Below are positions 12,347 to 22,946 of a DNA stretch of 64,000 bases, piece by piece (within the stretch, counting starts at the first letter, position 1; every line of letters starts with the position of its first letter). The translations under genes were made by a program, and so were the position numbers. The notes below the pieces were generated by a model, which did not search any database, had not been told where the DNA came from, and was given only the letters and a program-made list of their open reading frames with translations. Source of the DNA: Arachis hypogaea (Eukaryota; Streptophyta; Magnoliopsida; Fabales; Fabaceae); the NCBI RefSeq assembly GCF_003086295.3, contig NC_092045.1:86752693-86816692 (forward strand), in the 5' to 3' direction.

Positions 12347-12640
12347 CTGTAAGACAGAGGTTGCTTACAGAGGTATCAAGATGAATGTGCTCCTGTAAGA
12401 CAAAGGTTGCTTACAGTGAGTGTGTTGTTGCTCCTGTAAGACAGAGGTTGCTTACAGTGAGTATGTTGTTGCTCCTGTAAGACAGAGGTTGCTTACAGTG
12501 AGTCTGTTGGGCGTATATCGGCTAATAAGTTTCGCCCTGCAAGACAAAGGTTGCTTGCAGTGGATACCCTGCAAGACAAAGGTTGCTTGCAGTGGATATT
12601 GCCAACAGGAAAGCCTTATCCAGACAGAGGTTGCTGGGTA
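12347..12640 (+). repeat. Seven-unit hairpin array with constant loop in the LTR of E
   Basis: Seven 24-nt units occur at 12347, 12393, 12434, 12475, 12537, 12569 and 12617. Each is a 7-bp inverted repeat around the 10-nt loop ACARAGGTTG. Four stems are CTGTAAG/CTTACAG, two are CTGCAAG/CTTGCAG and one is TATCCAG/CTGGGTA, which pairs with one G-T wobble. Stem bases change on both arms while the loop stays fixed. The pattern points to a structured RNA or paired DNA site; its role is unknown. Confidence 0.85.
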
Positions 12641-12642
12641 AT

Positions 12643-12666
12643 GTCGGGAGCGGGTATGTAACCGAC
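12643..12666 (+). promoter_or_regulatory. Conserved LTR hairpin GTCGG...CCGAC (element E)
   Basis: GTCGG and CCGAC enclose 14 nt ending in TGTAA, followed by CAGATGA and a CACTAGGG block. The same arrangement occurs in the otherwise different LTR of F at 40881-40903, also just downstream of an inverted-repeat array. Conservation between families suggests a shared cis-acting LTR element; the function is inferred. Confidence 0.5.
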
Positions 12667-13331
12667 AGATGAGCTCATTACCTGCACTAGGGCTAGACAT
12701 GCATCATACTTGGTTGTGCATTTTCTCTATTATGATTGTTGCATGAATGTATGCTTTGTCTGTTTGTATTCTATTCTCTGTGTTTGTGTCTGTGTTTTAC
12801 TTTCTTGTATTCTTCTGTTTGTGATCTTTTTTTGTTTTCTTTATTCTCTCTATTTATCTGTCTTCTGTTTACTACTTCTCTATATTCTGCTATTAGTCTG
12901 CTAAACAACACAAAAATTAATGAACGTAACTAATAACCCCGACCCTACTAAGAACTCCTTGAACAGGTCAGGGCCTAGGATGTTATATGTATGTATATGT
13001 ATATAGTTATTATCTAGCTATATCTAGGGGTGTTCTAACTAAAAGTTTATACTTAAATAAAAGTTGGATCACTGATTGTTGTTGACTGCTTGTAATGTAT
13101 TTATGTGTGGTTGTTTATAACTGTTTTATCTGTTATCAGTGGTGAATTGATTATGTATGATTCCGTCTATTAATTCAAACGTTTTAAAAAAATATACCAC
13201 GCAATTTAACTACGCTTTTAACAACGAATCAGGCTCATATGATAAATAATAGATAATAATTAGGAAGACAAATTGGTAGCGCTCAGTTTCCGGTATGATC
13301 TAGACATATTGAAAATTGGGTCGTTACAATT

Positions 13332-13349
13332 TGGTATCAGAGCAGTTCG
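13332..13349 (+). other. Primer binding site of element E (initiator tRNA-Met)
   Basis: TGGTATCAGAGCAGTTCG lies three bases after the 5' LTR. It matches the initiator-tRNA-Met primer site used by chromoviruses. Confidence 0.85.
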
Positions 13350-13545
13350 TTCCCAGTAGAGCCTGGGGAGTGGACTGATTATGCTTCATTGCATACTCTG
13401 TTGTGTGTCTCATGCGTATAGGATATCCCAGTGATATATGTTGCATGATTGTTTCTGTGTTTTCATTCTGGGAATGTTCACACTTGACTTGAAGTGTTAG
13501 GACGGATCACCTTAACAATGATTGTTTGGTGTGAACGGGACCACG

Positions 13546-14600
13546 ATGGGTTCACTGAGACAAGGCGTATGGGAAGGAATTCCTAATGTTAACTACGAGA
13601 GGGAACATGAAACGTTTATGGCTACCATGAACAACGTGGCTAAAGTAGTGCGTGAAGCTGCTATAGCAGCGGCTAGGGCTGTTGGACGTCTTGGAGTGAG
13701 AAATGGGAATGATGAGAATAATTTAGGGCATCTTGAAAGACCTATGACCCTTGCAACCTTTCTGAAGGTTAATCCGCCTAAGTTCAAGGGTACACTCATT
13801 GCGACTGACGCTGATAATTGGTTTCGAGGTATTGAACGATCACTGAGAGCGCAGCATGTTCCGGAAGGACAACACGTGGAGTTTGCTACTTATATGCTCG
13901 AGGGAGAAGCTGAGTACTGGTGGCAGGGGATACAGCGACTGCTACAACAGAATGAAAATGACATTCCTTAGGATATCTTTAGGGACGAATTTTATAAAAA
14001 ATATTTTCCGGGAGCAGCACGAGATGCTAGGAGATGGAGCTTATGCAGCTGAGGCAAGAGGATATGACTGTTGCTGAGTATGCTCGTAATTTTGATGATT
14101 TGTGTTGTTTCTCCAAGATTTGTCAAGGGGATCCTACTGACCTTGAAGAATGAAAGTGCTTGAAGTTTGAAGGAGGCCTTTGTGTTGATCTGATGAGTTC
14201 AATAGTTTCGCTGGAGATACGTAATTTTGCCGAATTAGTCAACAAGAGCAAGTTAGTGGAAGAATGTATTAAGAAAGCGACTGTAGCTAAAGTGAGTCAC
14301 CAAGGATTTCCACCAAGGCGTCTTAGCAATCATCAGACAGCTGGGAGAAGGGTGCATTTTAAAGCACGTAGCATACGACAGTGTAAGAACCTACAAGTTG
14401 GTAACATTACTGATCGCCGTATGGGTAAGAATGGAGGTAAAGTAAGGCAAGGTAATGGTAAACGAGCCCATCAGGCTTACATAAACACTGCATGTAAGTA
14501 ATGCGAAAAAGAGCATGATAACAGGTCTTGCCAGTTTGGATCACCTAACTGCTATGCTTGTAGAGAACTTGGACATATTGCCAAGGATTGTCCAAAGGGA
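13546..14600 (+). pseudogene. Element E gag, broken
   Basis: The first ATG is at 13546; the reading frame also extends upstream from a TTG. Capsid motifs are clear: RPMTLATFLKVNPPKFKG, DADNWFRGIERSL and GEAEYWWQG. A TAG at 13969-13971 ends the first frame, and the remaining capsid is spread over shifted frames. A zinc knuckle CYACRELGHIAKDC is encoded near 14545-14590. This is the Ty3 Retrotrans_gag family that builds the virus-like particle. Confidence 0.78.
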
Positions 14601-14699
14601 TTTACTCGAAATCCAGTTAGCACTCAACAACAAGGACGAGTGTTTGCTATCACTATTGACAATGTTGTGCAATCGAACACCCTCATTCAAGGTCAGGTT

Positions 14700-15318
14700 A
14701 TGTCAAGAATCGATTTCTAACTGTACTGTATGATTCGGGTGCATCGCATTCTTTATTTCTCTAATTATTGCTCACGAGTTAGGATTATATTTCCTTAAAT
14801 TGAATTTTTACTTGATTTTCCATACACCTACATCCCAAAATGCTTTGACCAGTTTAGTGTGCCTGCAAGTACCATTCGCTATTAGGAACAGGACTTTTAT
14901 ACACGATCTAATCTGTTTATCTCCATCTGGTTTAGAAGTTATTTTAGGATTAGATTGGTTATCTAAGTATCATGTTTTCTTTGATTATTTTAAAAGAACT
15001 ACTGTTATTCCATCTAATAGTCTATGTACTAAACCATTTTTGTCCCACACCTTATATCTGAATTCTGTAAGAGTTACCTTAGGCGGGAGTGATTGTGAGG
15101 GGTATGTTCTGTTAGCGGCTAGCTCGAATGATAGTGAATTAAGCTTGGAACGAATCCAAATGGTGAAAGAATTTCCTGATGTTTTCTTGGATGACATACC
15201 TGAGTTTCTTCCTCAGCAAGAGATAAAATTCAGCATTGATCTAGTACCTGGAACCGGACCGATTTTCATAGCACCGTACCGGATGTCACCATTGCTTGCA
15301 GAGCTGAAGAAGCTATGA
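14700..15318 (+). pseudogene. Element E protease and RT leader, truncated
   Basis: The protease active-site motif YDSGASHS is encoded near 14727-14750, followed by a stop. The frame resumes at about 14800 with [13 protein letters not shown] (about 14938-14975) and the pre-RT segment FPDVF...LVPGT...YRMSP. The frame ends at a TGA at 15316-15318, just where RT should begin. RT and RNase H are missing altogether. Confidence 0.8.
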
Positions 15319-15377
15319 GATAGGATCGTAGTGGCCTATGGAGGTACAAGAACAGAATTTGTGTGCCCAACTCTGGA

Positions 15378-16179
15378 GAATTGCATATGAGTACATCATA
15401 CCATCCTCAGACAGATGGACAATTAGAGCGAACAATCCAGACATTGAAAGACATGTTAAGATCTTGTGGGATGGATAACCAGGGTAGTTAGGATAAGTGT
15501 TTGCCATTGGTCGAGTTCGTCTACAACAACAGTTACCAACAAAGTATTGAGATGGCACCATATGAAGCTCTCTATGGAAGAAGATGTCAAACACCATTGT
15601 GTTGGAATGATGACGGAGAAGTTAGTGTCTTAGGTCCAAACTTAGTGTAAGAAACTACTGAGAAGATAAAGGAGATTCATCGGAAGATCCAGACAGCACA
15701 AAGCCGTCAAAAGAGCTATGCCGATAATAGATGTAGACCCTTAGAGTTTAGTGATGGAAACCGTGTCTTTCTAGAAGTAACCTCAATTACTGGAATAGGT
15801 AGAGCCCTTAAGACTAAAAAACTTAACCCATGATACATAGAACCTTTCCAAATACTTAAAAGAGTTGGTCTAGTAGATTATCAAATAGTCCTTCCTCCTT
15901 ATTTATCAAACCTTCATGATGTTTTTCATGTCTCACAACTTAAGAAATATATTCCCGATGAGAGTCACATTTTACAACCAGAAACAGTACAGTTATGAAA
16001 TTATTTGACATATCGAGCATCACCTGTTCAGATCGTAGAAAGAAGTGATAAGCAGCTAAGAGGCAAGACTGTTCGCTTAGTCAAAGTAACATGAGAACCA
16101 AGGGGAGAAGAAGAGCACACTTGGGAACTGGAAGATAAGATGAAAGCTAATTACCCATATCTATTCCTAGGTAACTGAA
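15378..16179 (+). pseudogene. Element E integrase C-terminal half with chromodomain, broken
   Basis: Frame 3 resumes inside the integrase core at [20 protein letters not shown], which includes the last catalytic Glu, and continues through YGRRCQTPLCW and a GPF/Y-like module (IEPFQILKRVG). It ends in a chromodomain-like stretch LVKVT...[11 protein letters not shown]. At least five in-frame stops are present, mostly at codons one transition from TGG, CAG or CGA. Such chromodomains are thought to steer insertion to heterochromatin. Confidence 0.8.
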
Positions 16180-16202
16180 ATTTTGAGGGCAAAATTTTCT
16201 TT

Positions 16203-16215
16203 TAGGAGGGTAGAA
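16203..16215 (+). other. Polypurine tract of element E
   Basis: TAGGAGGGTAGAA directly precedes the 3' LTR at 16216. Element F has the related TTAGGTGGGTAGAA at the same place. Confidence 0.7.
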
Positions 16216-19200
16216 TGTAACAACCCTGATTTTCGAGTACGCGAGATCTTTTCTGAAAGTACGAATTTCTCCGGAAGATCAGTAAAGGGAACACCTCTGC
16301 TATATCATCAAGCATCTCAATCCTCATTATCATTATGTCATCCTTAAGATAGAACCTCCTCTGAGGCAATCTCGATAATGCAATCGCGAAGAACCTAGTT
16401 TTTGAACCGTATCGGTTGGCAGCTTTGATTCTGACTTTCGTAAATAGTCTCTGTTTGACGAACCGGACTTGATTCATGAGAGGAGAGAGATAATAGTATA
16501 ATATTATCATTATACTATTATTAGAAAATGCTTGAATGATATTATAAGGTTACTTGGTCTGTTTTAGTTAAAAACAGAAAATCGGTTTAACCGGTTTTAC
16601 GGTTTACTGGTGCAGCTTAGCACCAGCACTCTCTGATGACTTTAGCAATGCTAAGGCCTCATTATACATGTTCTATTCTCATAATAAATATGTTACTAGT
16701 GTCATTTTTGCTAGTAGCTCATAAAATAATTTTTAGAGATGTTTTTACGAGTGTTCCGATACACCTAGTTTTAGTAGTTGTACACTAGAGATATTTTAAT
16801 ATTATTTTAATCCACCTCCAAGCCAACCAATCACAACTCACCCTACACCCCCAAAACCCCCAAGGCTGCCTCATTTGCTCATTGTGGCCGAAAATCACCA
16901 AGAGAAAAAGGAGAGAAAGTTCTTGGTTCATAAATCTTCAAAGCTTGATTTCTTCTGAACTAAAACTCAAATCAAAGCTCCGATTTCACCAAAATGATCC
17001 TTTCTTCTTCCTCTACATAACCATGTGACTTATCAAGGCTGGAAATAAGGTGAGATGGCTGTCTCCCTCCCTCTTCAATTCGGTTTTCAAGGAAAACCAT
17101 GTAAACATGTGTTTTCTTGATGTTTTTCCTTAGGAATCATGCTTAACTTGACTTGAGGGCCAAGAAACGTTAATTTCTAGCAAGTCTAAGGTGAGATATC
17201 TCTTCCTAACATGCTGAGTGAGATTTGGTCAGTTGAGAGTTTTTGGATTTAAAGTTGTTCTTGATGTGATTTAGGAGGAAAAAGTGCTAAAGGACCACCT
17301 GAAAGCCTAACTGAATTAGGAGCAGCAAAACCAGGTAGGGTTTGATGAATTTAATCTTGATTGGTTGTGTTTGAGATGTGTGATTATGATATGGTTTGGT
17401 TATGCTTGAAATTGATTGCTTATATGAGTTATTCTTGGTGAAAGTTTGTTGAATTTTTTATGAAATTTGATGATATTCAAGCTATGAATGTTGTTCTTGA
17501 GAGCAGCTGGAAAAACGAACCCTAGAGCTTAAATTGGGGTTCAATTTGTGTTAAAATCATGTGGAAAATATGGGGTTTTAGTGGCTGCTAATTTATTATG
17601 AATTATGGTAAAAATCGGTTGCTGAAAAGACTGAAAAACGGGTAAAAACAGAGAAAGAATCTGAAGAATATACGAAGAACATGAAGAAAACTTTGAGTGT
17701 GGTGAAGAACATTGAAGAACACCTTTTAGATCTTAGAAAGGTCAAGGAAGTAAAATTTTTGGTGTTTAAGGGGTTATTTGGTAATTTCTGAAAGTTAGGG
17801 TGGTTAAAGTAGAAATATTAAAAGTTACGGGTGGTAAAAAGTAAATTTATAAAGTAAAAGGTTAAAAGAAGGTAATTTTCGAAAATATATTAATAAAATA
17901 ATAAATAATAATAAAATAATAAATAATAATATTTAATTAAAAATAATATTTTAATAAAAATAATAAAATAATGCAAAAAAGGCAGTTTTCTCTAAAAGCT
18001 TTAGAAAGACAACTTTAAGTGCAGAATCTCATAATTACCTTCATAAAACACTTAGGGAGTGGTAATAACATGTTAGTGAGGAAAAGATAAATAAAAGATA
18101 AAAAGTTAAAGAAAAGATAAAAAACCAAAGAAAAAGTCTGTAAAATTCTAACGACAGAAAAACAGACAGAGACTAGTGAACGAACTAGGACAACTTAGTT
18201 AGTACTTGAGTTGCAACTAGTGTTAGGTATAATATGAAAAGTTAAACTGTTTCAGTATAGACTTAATGAACCTATACTTGGGACAGGCTAACTATTCATA
18301 CCGAAATTTACATAAGCTTTAAATACATACGTTAAGCAGAGAAATCAGAGCAGAGTAGAGAAACATAGAGAACAGAGTAATCAGAGTAAAGTAAAGAGAT
18401 AAAGAGAAAAAGAGTAATACAGATACAGAGGAAAGAGTAATCAGAGAAAAGTAAAGAGATACAGAGAAAAGAGAAACCAGAATAGAGTAAAGAGATATAA
18501 GGTTAAAAGAGTAATATGATAAAGAGAATAGAGAACAAGTAAAGGGCCTATTGAAAGGTCATTTGTTGCGTTAAGGCAACCCCAGAGATATCTATGTGTT
18601 CATCTGCTGCATTGTGGCAGTCAGATAGATGGTGGTACGACCACTGAGAACGCTTTCCTGGGATACCTTGCTATAATGCTTTGCTGTAAGACAGAGGTTG
18701 CTTACAGAGGTATCAAGATGAATGTGCTCCTGTAAGACAAAGGTTGCTTACAGTGAGTGTGTTGTTGCTCCTGTAAGACAGAGGTTGCTTACAGTGAGTA
18801 TGTTGTTGCTCCTGTAAGACAGAGGTTGCTTACAGTGAGTCTGTTGGGCGTATATCGGCTAATAAGTTTCGCCCTGCAAGACAAAGGTTGCTTGCAGTGG
18901 ATACCCTGCAAGACAAAGGTTGCTTGCAGTGGATATTGCCAACAGGAAAGCCTTATCCAGACAGAGGTTGCTGGGTAACGTCGGGAGCGGGTATGTAACC
19001 GACAGATGAGCTCATTACCTGCACTAGGGCTAGACATGCATCATACTTGGTTGTGCATTTTCTCTATTATGATTGTTGCATGAATGTATGCTTTCTCTGT
19101 TTGTATTCTATTCTCTGTGTTTGTGTCTGTGTTTTACTTTCTTGTATTCTTCTGTTTGTGATCTTTTTCTGTTTTCTTTATTCTCTCTATTTATCTGTCT

Positions 19201-20098
19201 TCTGTTTACTACTTCTCTATATTCTGCTATTAGTCTACTAAACAACACAAAAATTAATGAACGTAACTAATAACCCCGACCCTACTAAGAACTCCCCAGT
19301 TCTTACCCCTTCTCTCTCCCTTCCCCTTCAGATGGAAGTAAGAGTACCTTACCGTAGTTCGTTGATGATGGTTCTGCAACGAGGATTCTGCTCTAGATAG
19401 TCTTCTGAGTCTAGTGTGAATATCATTCTCTGTTTATATGTATATACTTTGAGACCAGCCAACGTCTGCACCCCGGTCATATGCGCACTTTAACCTAAAT
19501 CCTGTGTACGAGATTCCTATTGTGTGGCTACTTCATGAGGTACCAGAGAGACGTCCTGTGGAAAAGTCTGATCGTGCAGAGGAGTAGCAGATGATGTTCT
19601 ATCTTTTGATAACGTTCCACCTGACTTGAGTTGTGAAGACTTAGAACGTATTTTCCCTCGCTTTAGTAGTTTAGAAGGACTAGGTGAGTATAGAGTCTAG
19701 GCTAGCCTAGGCGCCAGCTTAGGGACTCCTTAAACAGGTTAGGGCCTAGGATGTTATATGTATGTATATGTATATAGTTATTATCTAGCTATATCTAGGG
19801 GTGTTCTAACTAAAAGTCTATACTTAAATAAAAGTTGGATCACTAATTGTTGTTGACTGCTTGTAATGTATTTATGTGTGGTTGTTTATAACTGTTTTAT
19901 CTGTTATCAGTGGTGAATTGATTATGTATGATTCCGTCTATTAATTCAAACGTTTAAAAAAATATACCTCGCAATTTAACTACGCTTTTAACAACGAATC
20001 AGGCTCATATGATAAATAATAGATAATAATTAGGAAGACAAATTGGTAGCACTCAGTTTCCGGTATGATCTAGACATATTGAAAATTGGGTCGTTATA
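16216..20098 (+). repeat. 3' LTR of element E
   Basis: The LTR is 3883 bp. It keeps the ~430-bp segment (about 19294-19730) that the 5' LTR has lost, so it represents the fuller form. The hairpin array recurs at 18684-18977 with the same stem classes. The terminal dinucleotide is TA instead of CA. Confidence 0.88.
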
Positions 20099-20960
20099 AA
20101 ATAAGATAAAAAGAAGAGAATATGCAATGAATTCCAAAAACATCTATGAAGATCAGTATTAATTAGATGAGCGGGGCTTTTAGCTTTTTGCCTCTGAACA
20201 GTTTTGGCATCTCACTCTATTCTTTGAAATTCAGAATGATTGGCTTTTTTAGGAACTCAGAATCCAGATAGTGTTATTGATTCTCCTAGTTAAGTATGAT
20301 GATTCTTGAACACAGCTACTTATTGAGTCTTGGCCGTGGCCCAAAGCACTCTGTCTTCCAGTATTACCACCGGATACATACATGCCACAGACACATAATT
20401 GGGTGAACCTTTTCAGATTGTGAGTCAACTTTGCTAGAGTCTCCAATTAGAGGTGTCCAGGGTTCTTAAGCACACTCTTTTTGCCTTGGATCACAACTTT
20501 ATTTCTTTCTTTTTCTTTCTTTTTTTCTTTCTTTTTCTTTCTTTTTTTTCGATTTTTTTTTGTATTCACTGCTTTTTCTTGCTTCAAGAATCATTTTTAT
20601 GATTTTTCAGATCCTCAGTAACATGTCTCCTTTTTCATCATTCTTTCAAGAGCCAACATTCATGAACCACAAATTCAAAAGACATATGCACTGTTTAAGC
20701 ATACATTCAGAAAACAAAAATATTGCCACCACATCAAAATAATTAAACTGTTATAAAATTCAAAATTCATGCAATTCTTTTCTTTTTCAATTAAGAACAT
20801 TTTTCATTCAAGAAAGGTGATGGATTCATAGGACATTCATAACTTTAAGGCATAGACACTAAGACACTAATGATCACAAAACACAAATATAGCTAAACAT
20901 AAGCATAATTTTCGAAAAATAGAAAAATAAAGAACAAGGAAATTAAAGAACGGGTCCACC
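20099..20960 (-). other. 3' untranslated region of element D
   Basis: No gene is visible. On the plus strand it has a CTTT-rich microsatellite (20500-20555). It closely matches 30170-30900 of element G, supporting common descent of D and G. The short remainder beyond element E (9826-9876) carries the polypurine-type motif next to the LTR. Confidence 0.65.
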
Positions 20961-22082
20961 TTAGTGATGGCGGCTTGTTCTTCTTGAAGATCCTATGGAG
21001 TGTTTGAGCTCCTCAATGTCTCTTCCTTGTCTTTGTTGCTCCTCTCTCATGATTCTTTGATCTTCTCTTATTTCATGGAGGAGGATGGAATGTTCTTGGT
21101 GCTCCACCCTTAGTTGTCCCATGTTGGAACTCAATTCTCCTAGGGAGGTGTTCAGTTGCTCCCAATAGTTTTATGGAGGAAAGTGCATCCCTTGAGGCAT
21201 CTCAGGGATTTGATGATGAGAGGGGTCTCTTGTTTGCTCCATCCTCTTCTTAGTAATGCGCTTGTCCTCATCAATGGGGATGTCTCCCTCTATGTCAACT
21301 CCAACTGAATAACAGAGGTGACAAATGAGATGAGGAAAGGCTAACCTTGCCAAGGTAGAGGACTTGTCCGCCACCTTATAAAGTTCTTGGGATATCACCT
21401 CATGAACTTCTATTTCTTCTCCAATCATGATGCTATGAATCATGATGGCCCGGTCTAGAGTAACTTCGGACCGGTTGCTAGTGGGAATGATTGAGCGTTG
21501 GATAAACTCTAACCATCCCCTAGCCACAGGCTTGAGGTCATGCCTTCTCAGTTGAACCGGCTTTCCTCTTGAATATCTCTTCCATTGGGCGCCCTCTTCA
21601 CAAATGACTGTGGGGACTTGGTCCAACCTTTGATCAAAGTTGATCCTTCTAGTGTAAGGATGTTCATCTCCTTGCATCATGGGCAAGTTGAATGCCAACC
21701 TTACATTTTTCAGACTAAAATCCAAGTATTTCCCCCGAACCATAGTAAGCCAATTCTTTGGGTCCGGGTTCACACTTTGATCATGGTTCTTGGTGATCCA
21801 TGCATTGGCATAGAACTCTTGAACCATTAAGATTCTGACTTGTTGAATGGGGTTGGTAAGAACTTCCCAACCTCTTCTTCGGATCTCATGTCGGATCTCC
21901 GGATATTCACTCTTTTTGAGTTTAAAAGGGACCTCGGGGATCACTTTCTTTAAGGCCACAACTTCATAGAAGTGGTCTTGATGCACCCTTGAGATGAATC
22001 TCTCCATCTCCCATGACTCGAAGGTGAAAGCTTTTGCCTTCCCTTTCCTCTTTCTAGAGGTTTCTCCGGCCTTGGATGCCAT
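20961..22082 (-). pseudogene. ORF3 of element D (putative plant transposon protein domain), one stop
   Basis: The frame starts at ATG 22082 (MASKAGETSRKRKGK, a basic possible nuclear signal). It continues for 303 residues with WEVLTNP, VQEFYANAW and MVRGKYLDF to an in-frame TAA at 21171-21173, then about 70 more codons of coiled coil (EQQRQGRDIEELK) to a TAA at 20961-20963. Only one stop separates the two parts. No signal peptide or membrane segment is visible, so I see no envelope character despite the Athila 'env-like' position. A TATA box lies 193 nt upstream of the ATG. Confidence 0.75.
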
Positions 22083-22274
22083 AAATGGTTATGGAAAAAC
22101 AAAAAGTAATGCTTTTACCACACCAAACTTAAAAGGTTTGCTCGTCCTCGAGCAAAAGAAGAAAGAAGAGAGTAGAAGAAGAAGAAATGAAGGGAATGGA
22201 GATGGCTTTGTGGTTCGGCCAAAAGGGGGGGAAGTAGTGTTTAGGGTGTGTGAAAATGAAGGAGTGAAGATGGG

Positions 22275-22282
22275 TTTATATA
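22275..22282 (-). promoter_or_regulatory. Candidate internal TATA box for ORF3 of element D
   Basis: TATATAAA lies within CTATATAAACCC on the minus strand, 193 nt upstream of the ORF3 ATG, and is followed by a pyrimidine-rich stretch. Element G has a TATA box at the matching place (31957-31964). The promoter role is inferred. Confidence 0.5.
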
Positions 22283-22577
22283 GGGGAGGGGAGAGGGGTA
22301 GGGTTTGGTTATGGGAGGGTGGGTTTGGGTGGGAAAGTGGTTTGAATGGTGAGGTAGGTGGGGTTTTATGAAGGATGGATGTGAGTGGTGAAGAGAAAGA
22401 TGGGATTTGATAGGTGAAGGGTTTTTGGGGAAGAGGTGTGGAGGTGATTGGTGAATGGGTGAAGAAGAGAGAGAGTGGTGGGGTAGGTGGGGATCTTGTG
22501 GGGTCCACAGATCCTGAGGTGTCAAGGAAAAGTCATCCCTGCACCAAGTGGCGAGCAAAATTGCTCCCTGTGCCAAT

Positions 22578-22752
22578 TCTGGCGTTAAACGCCGGGCTGG
22601 TGCCCATTTCTGGCGTTTAACGCCAAGTTCTTGCCCTTTACTGGTGTTTAACGCCAGTCTGGTGCCCCTTTCTGGCGTTAAACACCCAGAATGGTGCCAG
22701 ACTAGGCGTTAAACGCCCATCTGCTAGCCTTACTGGCGTTTAAACGCCAGCA
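22578..22752. repeat. GGCGTTTAACGCC palindrome array, spacer of D
   Basis: About six variants of GGCGTT(T/A)AACGCC are spaced 25-35 bp apart, often joined by GGTGCCC or CAGAATGG. Similar arrays lie at 25984-26125 in the leader of D and at 32213-32515 in G. Confidence 0.85.
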
Positions 22753-22890
22753 AGATCTTCCTCCAGGGTGTGCTATTTTTCTTTCTGTTTTTCATTCTGT
22801 TTTTGCTTTTTCAATTGATTTTGTGACTTCTCATGATCATTAACCTACAGAAAACATAAAAATAACAAAGGAAAATATATAAAATATAAC

Positions 22891-22917
22891 ATTGGGTTGC
22901 CTCCCAACAAGCGCTTC
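22891..22917 (-). other. Conserved post-pol motif (TTGGGAGGCAACCCAA) in D
   Basis: The motif lies 30 nt after the gag-PR stop on the minus strand. TTGGG and CCCAA could pair around AGGCAA. In element G the related block (32621-32647) follows the integrase stop. Its place right after gag-PR in D marks where RT and IN are missing. Confidence 0.55.
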
Positions 22918-22946
22918 TTTAATGTCAGTAGCTTGACAGTGGGTTC

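Larger units (their letters stand above)
9877..13328 (+). repeat. 5' LTR of element E
   Basis: The LTR is 3452 bp and ends GTTACA just before the primer site. It contains an AT-rich tract (11540-11640), a purine-rich AGAGTAA-type low-complexity tract (12000-12200), a hairpin array (12347-12640) and a pyrimidine-rich stretch (12720-12900). Compared with the 3' LTR it lacks about 430 bp at about 12957, between short repeats ACTCC. Confidence 0.88.
9877..20098 (+). mobile_element. Element E: Tekay/Del-like chromovirus lacking RT and RNase H
   Basis: It lies in the 3' UTR of D with TSDs AAATA (9872-9876 and 20099-20103). LTRs start TGTAACAACC; the 5' one ends GTTACA, while the 3' one ends GTTATA, a likely C-to-T change. 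The internal region holds a frame-broken gag with zinc knuckle, a protease, then a direct jump to the C-terminal half of integrase with a chromodomain. In the first ~1.0 kb the LTRs differ at about 11 sites (about 1%), the lowest value in this window. Confidence 0.88.
22083..22890 (-). other. Spacer of element D between gag-PR and ORF3
   Basis: It carries the ORF3 leader with a TAAGTTTGGTGT motif (22120-22131), a strongly G-rich plus strand (22200-22440) and six GGCGTTTAACGCC-type palindromes (22578-22752). The proline-rich 139-residue ORF on the minus strand (22089-22508) reflects C-rich composition and I do not call it a gene. Confidence 0.6.

Noticed and set aside
12347..12640. CRISPR-like or tRNA-like array
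   Set aside because: Repeats with unequal short spacers inside a plant LTR, with no cas genes and no tRNA fold; treated as LTR hairpins.
12710..12933. Cys/Leu/Phe-rich ORFs resembling membrane peptides (also at 19047-19270)
   Set aside because: Pyrimidine-rich LTR sequence gives hydrophobic codons in two frames at once; no start context and no homologue known to me.
20961..22082. Envelope protein, because ORF3 is in the retroviral env position
   Set aside because: No signal peptide or membrane segment is visible in D, and none in the ORF3 remnants of B and G.
22089..22576. Proline-rich minus-strand ORFs of 111-139 residues
   Set aside because: They follow from a C-rich strand and overlap the likely ORF3 promoter and leader; they are not protein-like.
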